DNA of 64,000 nt from an uncultured Sphaerochaeta sp. (GTDB taxonomy: Bacteria > Spirochaetota > Spirochaetia > Sphaerochaetales > Sphaerochaetaceae): assembly GCF_963676285.1 (NCBI RefSeq), contig NZ_OY781063.1, positions 1,736,001 to 1,800,000 of the forward strand, given 5' to 3'. The notes beneath the pieces were generated by a model. That model was not told where the DNA came from. It searched no databases and was given only the letters and a program-made list of their open reading frames with translations. The first letter of the stretch is position 1, and each line of letters opens with the position of its first letter. This document shows, piece after piece, positions 35,293 through 43,311 of the stretch. The position numbers were made by a program, and so were the translations under genes.

Positions 35293-36291
35293 ATGAGAAA
35301 AATTGCTCTAGTATTGGCCCTGGTTTTGTTGGTAAGCATGTCCGTTTTCGCAAACGGTACTGCTGAAGCTGCAGATGGTGCAGAGAAGTCCTTCGTTCCT
35401 ACCCGTAATGTCGACTGGTATGTGACCAGCTCCCCCGGTGGTGGTTCAGACATCTTCACCCGCACGATTACCGACATTGCTACCGAAGAGGACCTGATCA
35501 ACGGACAGAATTTTGTTATTCAGTACAAGACCGATGGTGCTGGTGAAGTTGGTAGACTGCTTGTTTCCAACATCAAGGCTGGCGTCCAGGCTGACCACAC
35601 CTTGTTGACCTTCAACAGTGGTGACTTGATGCCGATGGTTAAGAACACCAGCAATCGTTTCCAGAATTTCCAGCCTGTTGCCCACATGGCTGTAGACAAG
35701 CACCTGATCTTCATCGGTGAGTCCTCCAAGTACACCAGTGCTGAAGAGATCATTGATGCTTTGAACAATGGAGAGAGATTGGTTCTTGGTGGTTCCAAGG
35801 GTGATGACATCGCTTGTCACGCTGCCCTCATCAAGGAACTTGGTGTTACCCAGGATCAGCTTTCCTACATTGCTCACGATGCAACCAGTGGTGCTATCAC
35901 TGCAATTCTTGGTGGTCACTTCGACCTCTTGATCTCCAAGCCTGCAGCTGCTTCCCAGTATGTAGAAGCTGGCAAGCTCACCCCGGTTTTGGCACTTTCC
36001 ACCAGCCGTTTCCCTGGAAACCTTGGTAGTGCTCCGACCCTCAGCGAGCTCGGTTACGAGAACGTAGAGGTTCCCAACTGGAGATCTGTTGTTGCTCCCA
36101 AGAGCATGAGTCAGGCTGCAGTCAACTACTGGAGCAATGTCATGAAGCAGGTCAACGACACCGACGCTTGGCAGAAAGGCTACATCGAGAAGCAGAAGCT
36201 GGTTCCCGATTTCATGGACACCGATACCTACAGAGCGTATGGTATGAAGTTCCAGGCTGACTACCTTGAGTCAATCGGTAAGTCTGAGTAA
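35293..36291 (+). CDS. TTT transporter substrate-binding protein (TctC/Bug family)
   Basis: This 332-residue periplasmic protein has a signal peptide ending V-F-A-N-G-T and no lipobox Cys. It has the Bug-family S-S-P-G-G-G-S-D loop and the G-A-I-T-A-I-L-G-G-H-F-D-L-L segment of the ligand site. Bug proteins bind the carboxylate of the substrate through water molecules. It follows the permease, whereas the binding protein comes first in the second TTT operon at 38158. Confidence 0.92.
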   Translation: MRKIALVLALVLLVSMSVFANGTAEAADGAEKSFVPTRNVDWYVTSSPGGGSDIFTRTITDIATEEDLINGQNFVIQYKTDGAGEVGRLLVSNIKAGVQADHTLLTFNSGDLMPMVKNTSNRFQNFQPVAHMAVDKHLIFIGESSKYTSAEEIIDALNNGERLVLGGSKGDDIACHAALIKELGVTQDQLSYIAHDATSGAITAILGGHFDLLISKPAAASQYVEAGKLTPVLALSTSRFPGNLGSAPTLSELGYENVEVPNWRSVVAPKSMSQAAVNYWSNVMKQVNDTDAWQKGYIEKQKLVPDFMDTDTYRAYGMKFQADYLESIGKSE

Positions 36292-36318
36292 GGACTTGCG
36301 AGTCATGTGACTTTGATC

Positions 36319-36353
36319 TTGAGGGGTGGAAGAGATTCTCTTTCATCCCTCAA
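36319..36353 (+). terminator. Long stem-loop after the binding-protein gene
   Basis: A 16-bp stem with two G-U pairs and a 3-nt loop lies between the binding protein and the racemase-like gene. No T-run follows, so partial attenuation or mRNA protection is likely. Confidence 0.7.
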
Positions 36354-36408
36354 CTTCGTGATAGACTTATTATTGCAAAATGAAATAAAAGAAAGAGGGG
36401 ATACTACG

Positions 36409-37071
36409 ATGAAACGTGTTGCACTTATCCATACAGTACGACCGGTATTGGGGAGTTTTCCAGAATTGCTGGAGAATGTAGTGGGTCAGAAGTTGAAAAT
36501 TCATAACATTCTTGATGATTTTCTCGCTTCTGATCCTGCTGAGATTGGTTATTTCTCCTTGGAGAACCGAAAGCGGTTGTTCAATGATCTGCAATCCTGT
36601 GAACTGACCAAACCCGATGTCATTGTCGTTACTTGTTCAACACTCACCCCCGCTGTGCAGCTCATCAGGCCGTTTATCAATGTTCCTATTGTTGCCATTG
36701 ATGATGCAATGACAGAGAAAGCTGTTCGTATTGGCAAGAAAATCAAGGTAGTTGCCACCGCCATGAGCACCCTTGAACCCACCATTAATAAACTCAAGCA
36801 GGAAGCTGCCATTGCAGGAACCGAGATAGAGGTGGATGCTGAGGACAATGAACCAGCCTATACCGCCATGCGTGCCGGGGACATGGAAACACATAACCGT
36901 CTGGTGCTTGAGATGATCAAGCAGGTGAAAGGGTATGACTGTATTGTCCTTGCCCAGGCTTCCATGGGGCATCTGCAAGAAGAGGCAGAGAAGTTAGCAG
37001 GTGTACCGGTACTCGCAAGCCCATTTCTTTGTTGCGAGAAGGTAAAGAAAATTCTGGAAGGGGAAGTATAA
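36409..37071 (+). CDS. Asp/Glu/hydantoin racemase family protein
   Basis: This 220-residue protein belongs to the aspartate/glutamate racemase superfamily. The two catalytic Cys positions appear as V-V-T-C-S-T-L-T-P and, near the C-terminus, in S-P-F-L-C-C-E; the second block usually reads G-C-T/G, so its alignment is less sure. A-Q-A-S-M is also characteristic. Family members racemise amino acids, isomerise maleate or decarboxylate malonates. Here it probably acts on the imported acid. GAGGGG precedes ATG 36409, and the stop overlaps the next start (TAATG). Confidence 0.8.
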   Translation: MKRVALIHTVRPVLGSFPELLENVVGQKLKIHNILDDFLASDPAEIGYFSLENRKRLFNDLQSCELTKPDVIVVTCSTLTPAVQLIRPFINVPIVAIDDAMTEKAVRIGKKIKVVATAMSTLEPTINKLKQEAAIAGTEIEVDAEDNEPAYTAMRAGDMETHNRLVLEMIKQVKGYDCIVLAQASMGHLQEEAEKLAGVPVLASPFLCCEKVKKILEGEV

Positions 37072-37985
37072 TGCATACAGATATCCATGCATTTTGTCGT
37101 CTTGGTATAGTGGTCTCTATGGCCTATCCCTCTTGTTCAAATAGTGAACAAGACTATCATGAATCTCTCAAGAAGCTTCTTGTAGATCCCACATTTCAGG
37201 TTATGGAGATTGGAAGTCTGCCATTCTCATCGTTGTATGAATCTGTACCCCCCATGATCAAGAGTGCGCATTGTGATTGTACTTATAGTGGACACTCCCT
37301 GCTCTTTGCGAAGAAGTTGAATATCAATAGCTTGGATGAAGAGGAGAGAAGGCAGGCAGTCCAGACTTTGAAGAAAGGGATTGATGAGGCGTATGCCATG
37401 GGTGCAGAGGAGTTCCAGTTCCTCTCACGTGGGTATGAGAAAGGGAAAGAAGCTTTTTATCTTGATGCGTTGATTGCCTCCACAAATGAACTATGTGCCT
37501 ACGCAAAAAGCAAAGGGTCCATGCCGGTCGTTCTTGAGGTATTTGACCATACCATTGATAAGAAGTCACTGCTTGGCCCGGCATCATTGGTCAGGCAATA
37601 TGCCGAGGCAGTCTGCCCTGTATATGATAATTTTGGCATCATGATCGATTGCTCCCATATCCCCATGATCGGGGAGAGTATTGATGAGGCAGTTGAGCCA
37701 ATAAAGCAGTACATCAAGCATGTGCATGTGGGAAATACCCTCATCAGTGATCCCAACCATCCTAGTTATGGTGACTACCATCCACGGTTTGGATATCCCG
37801 GTTCAGAGAACGACACAGAATACCTTGCAGCCTTCCTGCAGAAAATGAAGGATATTGGCTACCTTGCTGAAGGTGGTAAGAATATCCTTTCCTTTGAGGT
37901 AAAACCCCAAGCAGGAGAGGATGCAGACTTGGTGGTAGCAAATGCCAAGAGGACGCTTCAGGATGCGTGGAGGATGGTCAATTAA
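37071..37985 (+). CDS. TIM-barrel sugar isomerase/epimerase-like protein
   Basis: This 304-residue protein belongs to the xylose-isomerase-like TIM-barrel superfamily. Likely metal ligands are the Glu in V-V-L-E-V-F-D, the Asp and His in I-M-I-D-C-S-H-I-P, the His in H-V-H-V-G-N and the Glu in L-S-F-E-V-K-P. It starts inside the preceding stop codon, so it is tightly coupled. Together with the racemase and PdxA-like enzymes it should rearrange the imported acid, but the reaction cannot be named. Confidence 0.82.
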   Translation: MHTDIHAFCRLGIVVSMAYPSCSNSEQDYHESLKKLLVDPTFQVMEIGSLPFSSLYESVPPMIKSAHCDCTYSGHSLLFAKKLNINSLDEEERRQAVQTLKKGIDEAYAMGAEEFQFLSRGYEKGKEAFYLDALIASTNELCAYAKSKGSMPVVLEVFDHTIDKKSLLGPASLVRQYAEAVCPVYDNFGIMIDCSHIPMIGESIDEAVEPIKQYIKHVHVGNTLISDPNHPSYGDYHPRFGYPGSENDTEYLAAFLQKMKDIGYLAEGGKNILSFEVKPQAGEDADLVVANAKRTLQDAWRMVN

Positions 37986-38037
37986 TTGTATACAAAAATA
38001 CTAAGATATTCATATTTTTAGTATATTAGTATTTTTG
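37986..38037. promoter_or_regulatory. TTGTATACAA site overlapping a long inverted repeat
   Basis: TTGTATACAA starts one base after the upstream stop. It runs into a 12-bp AT-rich inverted repeat (37993-38004 with 38026-38037) whose right arm ends in TTTTT, possibly the terminator of the first TTT operon. Confidence 0.6.
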
Positions 38038-38095
38038 CAGGGTTATTATACTAATAAAACAATTATATATATTGAAGTTAATTAAAAAAATAAAA

Positions 38096-38142
38096 TTGAC
38101 AAGGGTATTTTGCTGTGTTATAGTATGTATACAGTATACAAT
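38096..38142 (+). promoter_or_regulatory. Promoter plus GntR-type operator of the second TTT operon
   Basis: TTGACA (38096-38101), 17 bp, TATAGT (38119-38124). A symmetric TGTATAC-A-GTATACA (38126-38140) starts right behind the -10 and covers the start site. This layout is shared with the transketolase operon promoter at 45248 and points to direct repression. Confidence 0.85.
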
Positions 38143-38157
38143 AATTAGGAGAGAAAA

Positions 38158-39126
38158 ATGAAAAAAGGACTAATGTTACTTCTTTCGGTCGTGCTAATCG
38201 GGTCTGTTCTTTTTGCTAATGGAAGCAGTGAGACTAAGGCTGTTGCCTATCCTTCCAAGACTATTCAAATGATTGTTCCGTATGGGGCAGGTGGTGGTGC
38301 AGATATTTCTGTTCGATTGCTTACAAAATATCTTGAAGAAGAACTGGGGCAAAAATTTATTGTCCAGAATGTAAGCGGTGGTAGTGGTACAATTGGATTC
38401 AACCAATTGGCAAATGCTAAAGCAGATGGCTATACTTTGGGGTATTTCTCCTCAACCCAATCCAACGATAACCTCTTGTTCGAGGGTATCAAGTATGATA
38501 ATACCTCATTTACTCCGATTTCGATGTATGCCAGTGATCCCCACATTGTCATCGCTTCCAAATCTTCAGGTATCACCAATATGCAGGAATTGATTGCTGC
38601 AGCAAAAAAGAACCCCGGTGAAATTACCTTTGGGCTCGGTGGTGCATGGACTAGTCACGATTTCCTTCGTATGAATCTAGAGAATGAAGCGGGTATTGAA
38701 TTTAAAAGAATGGTATTCCAGGGCGGTGCTGCTGCTGTCACTGCTGTAGCAGGAGAGAACTGTACGGTTGCTGTCCCGTTTGTCAGTGAAGCTCTTGCTC
38801 AGATTGAGGCAGGCAATGTGGTACCCCTCGCAATTTCCAGCAAAAACCGATATCAGCTTGCTGATCAGATTCCTACCATCATGGAATCCGGTCTTGATTT
38901 CACACACACCATGTGGAGAGCAATTGTTGGACCAGCAGGGTTGAGTGATGATGTCGTACAGACAATTGATGCTGCAATGGGAAAAGTCATGAGTAATCCT
39001 GATTTCCAGAAAGAAGCACTTGCTGCTGGTATTTTCGCTGATTACATGGATGCTGAAGCGTTTTCTGCTTTCTATGAAGAGAACCACGCTCTTTACAAAA
39101 AATTGATTGAAGACGCACAGCTGTAA
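38158..39126 (+). CDS. TTT transporter substrate-binding protein (TctC/Bug family)
   Basis: This 322-residue periplasmic binding protein has a signal peptide ending L-F-A-N-G-S and no lipobox. It has the Bug hallmarks P-Y-G-A-G-G-G-A-D, Y-P-S-K-T-I-Q-M-I-V-P near the mature N-terminus, and D-G-Y-T-L-G-Y. AGGAGAG precedes the ATG. It is the first gene of the second TTT operon. It is only distantly related to the binding protein at 35293, so the ligands probably differ. Confidence 0.93.
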   Translation: MKKGLMLLLSVVLIGSVLFANGSSETKAVAYPSKTIQMIVPYGAGGGADISVRLLTKYLEEELGQKFIVQNVSGGSGTIGFNQLANAKADGYTLGYFSSTQSNDNLLFEGIKYDNTSFTPISMYASDPHIVIASKSSGITNMQELIAAAKKNPGEITFGLGGAWTSHDFLRMNLENEAGIEFKRMVFQGGAAAVTAVAGENCTVAVPFVSEALAQIEAGNVVPLAISSKNRYQLADQIPTIMESGLDFTHTMWRAIVGPAGLSDDVVQTIDAAMGKVMSNPDFQKEALAAGIFADYMDAEAFSAFYEENHALYKKLIEDAQL

Positions 39127-39142
39127 AAATGCGTTTCTAAGG

Positions 39143-39183
39143 GTGTTCCGGATGGATTCATGTCTATTCGGGACACTTTTTTT
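39143..39183 (+). terminator. Attenuating terminator between binding protein and TctB-like gene
   Basis: GTGTTCCG / CGGGACAC (one G-T pair) encloses an 18-nt loop and is followed by seven T residues. The ribosome-binding site of the next gene starts immediately after. Confidence 0.75.
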
Positions 39184-39193
39184 GGAGGTCGAG

Positions 39194-39628
39194 ATGAATA
39201 AGCTTACTGGGAATCGAGTGTTTCTCCTTGTTAGTGCCTTGGTACTCATAGCATTTGCTACACAGATTCCAAAAATTCCAGAAGGGGCCAAAGAATACCC
39301 ACTTGTTCTTTTGGTAGCGAGTATTGTAACTACTCTTGTTCTGTTTTTCTTACCACAAGGGAAGGAAGAGCCCATTGGTAAAGATGCCTCTGTGAGGATT
39401 TTTGTTTTTGCTGCAATGATAGCTGTTTCACTTTTTTTATTATCGAAAATTGGATACATCTTATCTACAGTACTCTTTATTTACATCGGGTTATGGTACC
39501 TGAAACTAAAGAGGAATCTATTTTTCTTCCTTTTTCCCCTTGTTGTTACGCTGTCCATGTATTTCTTGTTTACTCGTGGACTATCTGTGATTCTCCCAAT
39601 GGGAGAGTGGTTCACTCTTTCTTTATAG
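39194..39628 (+). CDS. TTT transporter small membrane subunit (TctB-like)
   Basis: This 144-residue protein has four predicted membrane helices and a charged loop (P-Q-G-K-E-E-P-I-G-K). GGAGG (39184-39188) decides ATG 39194; an upstream in-frame extension would run through the terminator hairpin and is rejected. It is adjacent to the TctA-like permease and is assigned by topology and order. Confidence 0.85.
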   Translation: MNKLTGNRVFLLVSALVLIAFATQIPKIPEGAKEYPLVLLVASIVTTLVLFFLPQGKEEPIGKDASVRIFVFAAMIAVSLFLLSKIGYILSTVLFIYIGLWYLKLKRNLFFFLFPLVVTLSMYFLFTRGLSVILPMGEWFTLSL

Positions 39629-39640
39629 GAGATAGAAATA

Positions 39641-41119
39641 ATGCTAGAAAATATAATGTTAGGAATCCAAGGCGTTTTTACTCTGGAAAATCTCCTTTTT
39701 GAATTCATTGGAGTGACTATAGGGATAATTTTTGGAGCACTTCCAGGTTTCAGTGCTACGATGGGTGTTGCTGTTTTTGTCCCTTTCTCATATGTCTTAG
39801 AACCTGGGGCAGCTATGTTGTTGCTTAGTGGTGTCTATTGTGGAGGGGTTTACGGAGGTTCTATACCAGCAGTCCTTCTAGGAATTCCGGGTACTCCTGC
39901 AAGTGTTCCCACAAGCTTCGAAGGTCGAGCGATGGTTGCTCAAGGCAGGAGTGGGGAAGCACTGGCTACGGTAACCTTTGCATCTGCCTTTGGAGGGTTT
40001 ATCTCTTCTATTGCTCTTCTTCTGTTTGCTCCACTGCTTGCAATTGTTGCACTGAAGGTGGGTCCACCAGAACAAATGATGATAGCAATATTTGGGTTGA
40101 GCGTAGTATCGATGCTCAGTGAAGGAAATATGTTCAAAGGGTTGTTTGTTGCATTTGTGGCCCTTTTGATTTCAACGGTTGGGCAGGACCCCATGTTGGG
40201 GTTTCCGAGATTTACATTCGGCAATTTTATGCTTACTGGTGGTTTTGAAACAGTGTCTGTATTGATTGGCTTGTTCAGTCTTCCTGAGGTTTTTAAAATG
40301 CTTGAAAACACAAAGGAAGAAGGGAAGGCCTCAAAAGTCAGTAAACTGAGACTTGATATCAAAGAAATTCTATCCAATTGGATGAATCTAATTCGTTCTT
40401 CGTTGATCGGGATTGGTATTGGAATTATTCCAGCAGCGGGACCGGATATAGCATCCTTCCTCTCTTATAATGAGGCAAAGAAAGCAAGCAAGCATCCTGA
40501 AAAATTTGGTAATGGTAATCCAGAGGGAATAGTTGCAAGTGAAGCCGCCAATAATGGAGTTACTGGCGGATCCTTGATTCCATTACTTACGTTAAGTATT
40601 CCTGGCAGTGCTCCAGCAGCAATATTTTTAGGTGCGATGATTATACATGGCTTACGTCCGGGCCCTCTGTTGTTTACGCAACATGCTGGGACTGTCTATA
40701 CCCTGCTAGTGGGATTTGCAATTATCAACATCATGCTGTTTTTTGTAGGGTGGGCTTTTTGTCGATTTGCAGGAAAGATACTTGTTATTCCGAAACAAGT
40801 TCTTGCTATCATCATTGTAGTACTTGCAACAGTAGGTTCCTTCTCAATTCAGCAGAATATGATGGATGTTGTGACCATGTACGTTGCAGGAATAATTGGG
40901 TATTTTATGCTGAAGTTCAATTACCCACTTTCTCCAGTCGCTTTGGCATTACTTTTGGGTCCGATGCTTGAAGAGGCTATTACACTTACCAATACGATGT
41001 ATTCAAATTTCTTCACAATTTTTACAAGACCACTGACTGTTGTGTTCGGCTTGTTCATTGTCGTGTCTTTCTTCTGGCCGATGATTAAGAAAAGATTCCT
41101 GCGGAGGAAAGTACAATGA
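39641..41119 (+). CDS. TTT transporter large permease (TctA-like)
   Basis: This 492-residue permease has the motifs G-A-L-P-G-F-S-A-T, G-G-S-I-P-A-V-L-L-G-I-P-G and, in the second half, L-S-I-P-G-S-A-P-A-A-I-F. These differ from the first TctA (G-I-P-G-S-G-T-G), consistent with a different substrate. Its stop overlaps the amidohydrolase start by 4 bp, so transport and hydrolysis are coupled. Confidence 0.93.
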   Translation: MLENIMLGIQGVFTLENLLFEFIGVTIGIIFGALPGFSATMGVAVFVPFSYVLEPGAAMLLLSGVYCGGVYGGSIPAVLLGIPGTPASVPTSFEGRAMVAQGRSGEALATVTFASAFGGFISSIALLLFAPLLAIVALKVGPPEQMMIAIFGLSVVSMLSEGNMFKGLFVAFVALLISTVGQDPMLGFPRFTFGNFMLTGGFETVSVLIGLFSLPEVFKMLENTKEEGKASKVSKLRLDIKEILSNWMNLIRSSLIGIGIGIIPAAGPDIASFLSYNEAKKASKHPEKFGNGNPEGIVASEAANNGVTGGSLIPLLTLSIPGSAPAAIFLGAMIIHGLRPGPLLFTQHAGTVYTLLVGFAIINIMLFFVGWAFCRFAGKILVIPKQVLAIIIVVLATVGSFSIQQNMMDVVTMYVAGIIGYFMLKFNYPLSPVALALLLGPMLEEAITLTNTMYSNFFTIFTRPLTVVFGLFIVVSFFWPMIKKRFLRRKVQ

Positions 41120-42252
41120 GAACTACGATATTTGCTTCTGCACTGCTTTGGGGCCCCGAGTTGGAACTTAGAAAGGATCAATTGGTCACGATTGATGATG
41201 GTACTATTGTATCCATTAAACAAGGGACGCAGGATGATGCTGAATTAGTTTTGGAAAAAGACCATGTTCTTATGCCTGGAATGATCGATGCACACACACA
41301 TCTTGCATTGGATGCCAGACTTCCCGGTCATCTGGATTTGATGGAAGACGCTGAATCAAAGCAGACAATACGTGCTTTGAAAACAGTGCATGACAATCTG
41401 CATGCAGGTATTACTGGCTTGCGTTCAGTTGGTGATCGATATTATCTCGATGTACTCTTGCGTGACATGATTAACAAGGGGACGCTTGAAGGTCCTTGGA
41501 TGCAGGTCGCTGGAATCGGTATGAAAGGGCTTCATGGCCATGGGTATGTAGGCAAGAGTTTTAGTGGTAAGGAAGAGTTTCGTCGCCAAGCTCGTGAGAA
41601 TATGTTCAATCATACAGATTGGTTGAAAATCTTTATCACAGCCGGAGCTCCACCAAAAGGTGACCATGTTAATTGCTTCTTGACGAGGGAAGAGGTTCAG
41701 ACAGTTGTGCAAGAAGCGTCTTCCTGTGGGATTAAAACAAGTGCTCATTGTATAGGTGGACAGGGATTACGATATTGTACTGAAGAAGGTATTGATGTTC
41801 TCGATCACTGCTATTGGGTGGACCAAACTGATATTGATCTTATCATGCAACATGATACCACTGTGTGCTTTACTCCGGGAGTTTTTATGGATGATTCTCG
41901 GTTGCCTCTTTGTCCTCAAGGCCATGTTGATAGTGTGTTAAGGACAAGAGAACAAGTGATAAAGCGATTATCCAATCTGGTAGAAGCAAAACCAAGATTT
42001 GTGCTTGGAAGTGATGCATATCATGGTAATCTGTACAAGGAAATTGAATACATGGTAGCACTGGGAATGAGCAGGACTGAAGCATTGAAGGGAATCACAG
42101 TCTATGCAGGATTCTTGATGGACCAATCTGTCGGCGTTTTGCAGGAAGGATACCGTGCTGATTTGATTGCCGTAAAGGAGAATCCTCTCGACACACCGAA
42201 TGCTTTGGCTGAAGTATCTTTCGTAATGAGGCAGGGTGTTCAGATTCGCTAA
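41116..42252 (+). CDS. Amidohydrolase family protein
   Basis: This 378-residue metal-dependent hydrolase has the ligand set of binuclear amidohydrolases: G-M-I-D-A-H-T-H-L, a Lys in W-L-K-I-F-I-T that may be carbamylated, the His in S-A-H-C-I-G-G, the His in L-D-H-C-Y, and the Asp in L-G-S-D-A-Y. It resembles imidazolonepropionase/prolidase-like members. No signal peptide is present, so it acts on the imported compound, presumably opening an amide, lactam or lactone. The gene neighbours do not identify the substrate. Confidence 0.88.
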   Translation: MRTTIFASALLWGPELELRKDQLVTIDDGTIVSIKQGTQDDAELVLEKDHVLMPGMIDAHTHLALDARLPGHLDLMEDAESKQTIRALKTVHDNLHAGITGLRSVGDRYYLDVLLRDMINKGTLEGPWMQVAGIGMKGLHGHGYVGKSFSGKEEFRRQARENMFNHTDWLKIFITAGAPPKGDHVNCFLTREEVQTVVQEASSCGIKTSAHCIGGQGLRYCTEEGIDVLDHCYWVDQTDIDLIMQHDTTVCFTPGVFMDDSRLPLCPQGHVDSVLRTREQVIKRLSNLVEAKPRFVLGSDAYHGNLYKEIEYMVALGMSRTEALKGITVYAGFLMDQSVGVLQEGYRADLIAVKENPLDTPNALAEVSFVMRQGVQIR

Positions 42253-42270
42253 TCGCTTGAGGAGGGTACC

Positions 42271-43242
42271 GTGAAACTGGGAAATACAACCATGGAAGTT
42301 TCTTCCATTGCATTAGGAACATGGGCAATGGGTGGAGGCGATAGCTGGGGAGCCAGCGATGAAGCGGAGAGTATCAAGACAGTCCATCGTGCGCTGGAGA
42401 AGGGCATCAACTTCATCGATACTGCTCCTGCCTATGGGAATGGCTTCAGCGAAGAGCTTCTCGGAAGGGCTCTCAAGGGAAAACGCAATGAGTGTATCCT
42501 GGCGACCAAATGCGGATTGCTTTGGGGACCAGAGGACGAGGGTTCGGTACACAAGAGTCGTGATGGGGTGGTTATCCGCCGCAATCTCAATCCAAGCAGC
42601 ATTATTGAACAGGTTGAGAAGAGCTTGAAACGACTTGAGACCGACCATATTGATCTGCTGTTAACCCACTGGCAGTCAATTCCCCCATATTTTACTCCCA
42701 TCGAGGAAACTGTCCAGGCAATGGAGCGTCTGATTGAACAAGGAAAGATACGCAGCTATGGCGCATGCAACCTCACCTTGGAACAGTTGAGGGAGTACCA
42801 AGCCTATGGGAATCCTTCCTTGATCCAGGAACGGTTCAGCTTGCTTACACGTAGTAAACAGGCTCTTGCTTCCTACTGCGGAGAGCAGGGTATCACCTTC
42901 CAGGCATATAGTCCTCTTGAGCGGGGTTTACTCACCGGGAAAGTCGATCTCGATACCAAGGTGGTGGGCACAGCGAAAGCTTCTGTGGCTTGGTATGATG
43001 CAGAGCATCGCCCCCAGGTTCTCCATATGCTTGACTCCCTAAAAGAGATGGCAGGAAGCTATGGCTGTGCTGTAGGGAATCTCGTCATTGCTTGGACAAG
43101 ACAGGCAGAAAACACAATGAATGTTCTCTGTGGAGCACGCAAACCTGAGCAGATCGAGGAGAACAGCCAGGCCTTGTCAGTAGTGCTCTCAAGGGATGAC
43201 TGGAAAGCAATTGATGACTTGGTTAAGCCTCTTTTGACATAG
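42271..43242 (+). CDS. Aldo/keto reductase
   Basis: This 323-residue NAD(P)H-dependent reductase of the (beta/alpha)8 AKR fold shows the full catalytic tetrad: Asp and Tyr in F-I-D-T-A-P-A-Y-G, Lys in L-A-T-K-C-G and His in L-L-T-H-W. The start is GTG 42271 behind GAGGAGG. It is the last gene of the second TTT operon. It likely reduces a carbonyl, or oxidises a hydroxyl, in the product of the amidohydrolase step. YghZ/YajO-type sugar reductases are the nearest general group. Confidence 0.9.
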   Translation: MKLGNTTMEVSSIALGTWAMGGGDSWGASDEAESIKTVHRALEKGINFIDTAPAYGNGFSEELLGRALKGKRNECILATKCGLLWGPEDEGSVHKSRDGVVIRRNLNPSSIIEQVEKSLKRLETDHIDLLLTHWQSIPPYFTPIEETVQAMERLIEQGKIRSYGACNLTLEQLREYQAYGNPSLIQERFSLLTRSKQALASYCGEQGITFQAYSPLERGLLTGKVDLDTKVVGTAKASVAWYDAEHRPQVLHMLDSLKEMAGSYGCAVGNLVIAWTRQAENTMNVLCGARKPEQIEENSQALSVVLSRDDWKAIDDLVKPLLT

Positions 43243-43263
43243 TTCAGGAAGATACACCCAATA

Positions 43264-43287
43264 AAAGGCACCCAATCGGGTGCCTTT
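43264..43287. terminator. Bidirectional terminator between convergent operons
   Basis: A perfect 10-bp stem whose ends are AAA and TTT, with an AATC loop, serves both the reductase and the DUF362 genes. Confidence 0.9.
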
Positions 43288-43311
43288 CACTGGTATGCAT
43301 GAATCTGTGTA

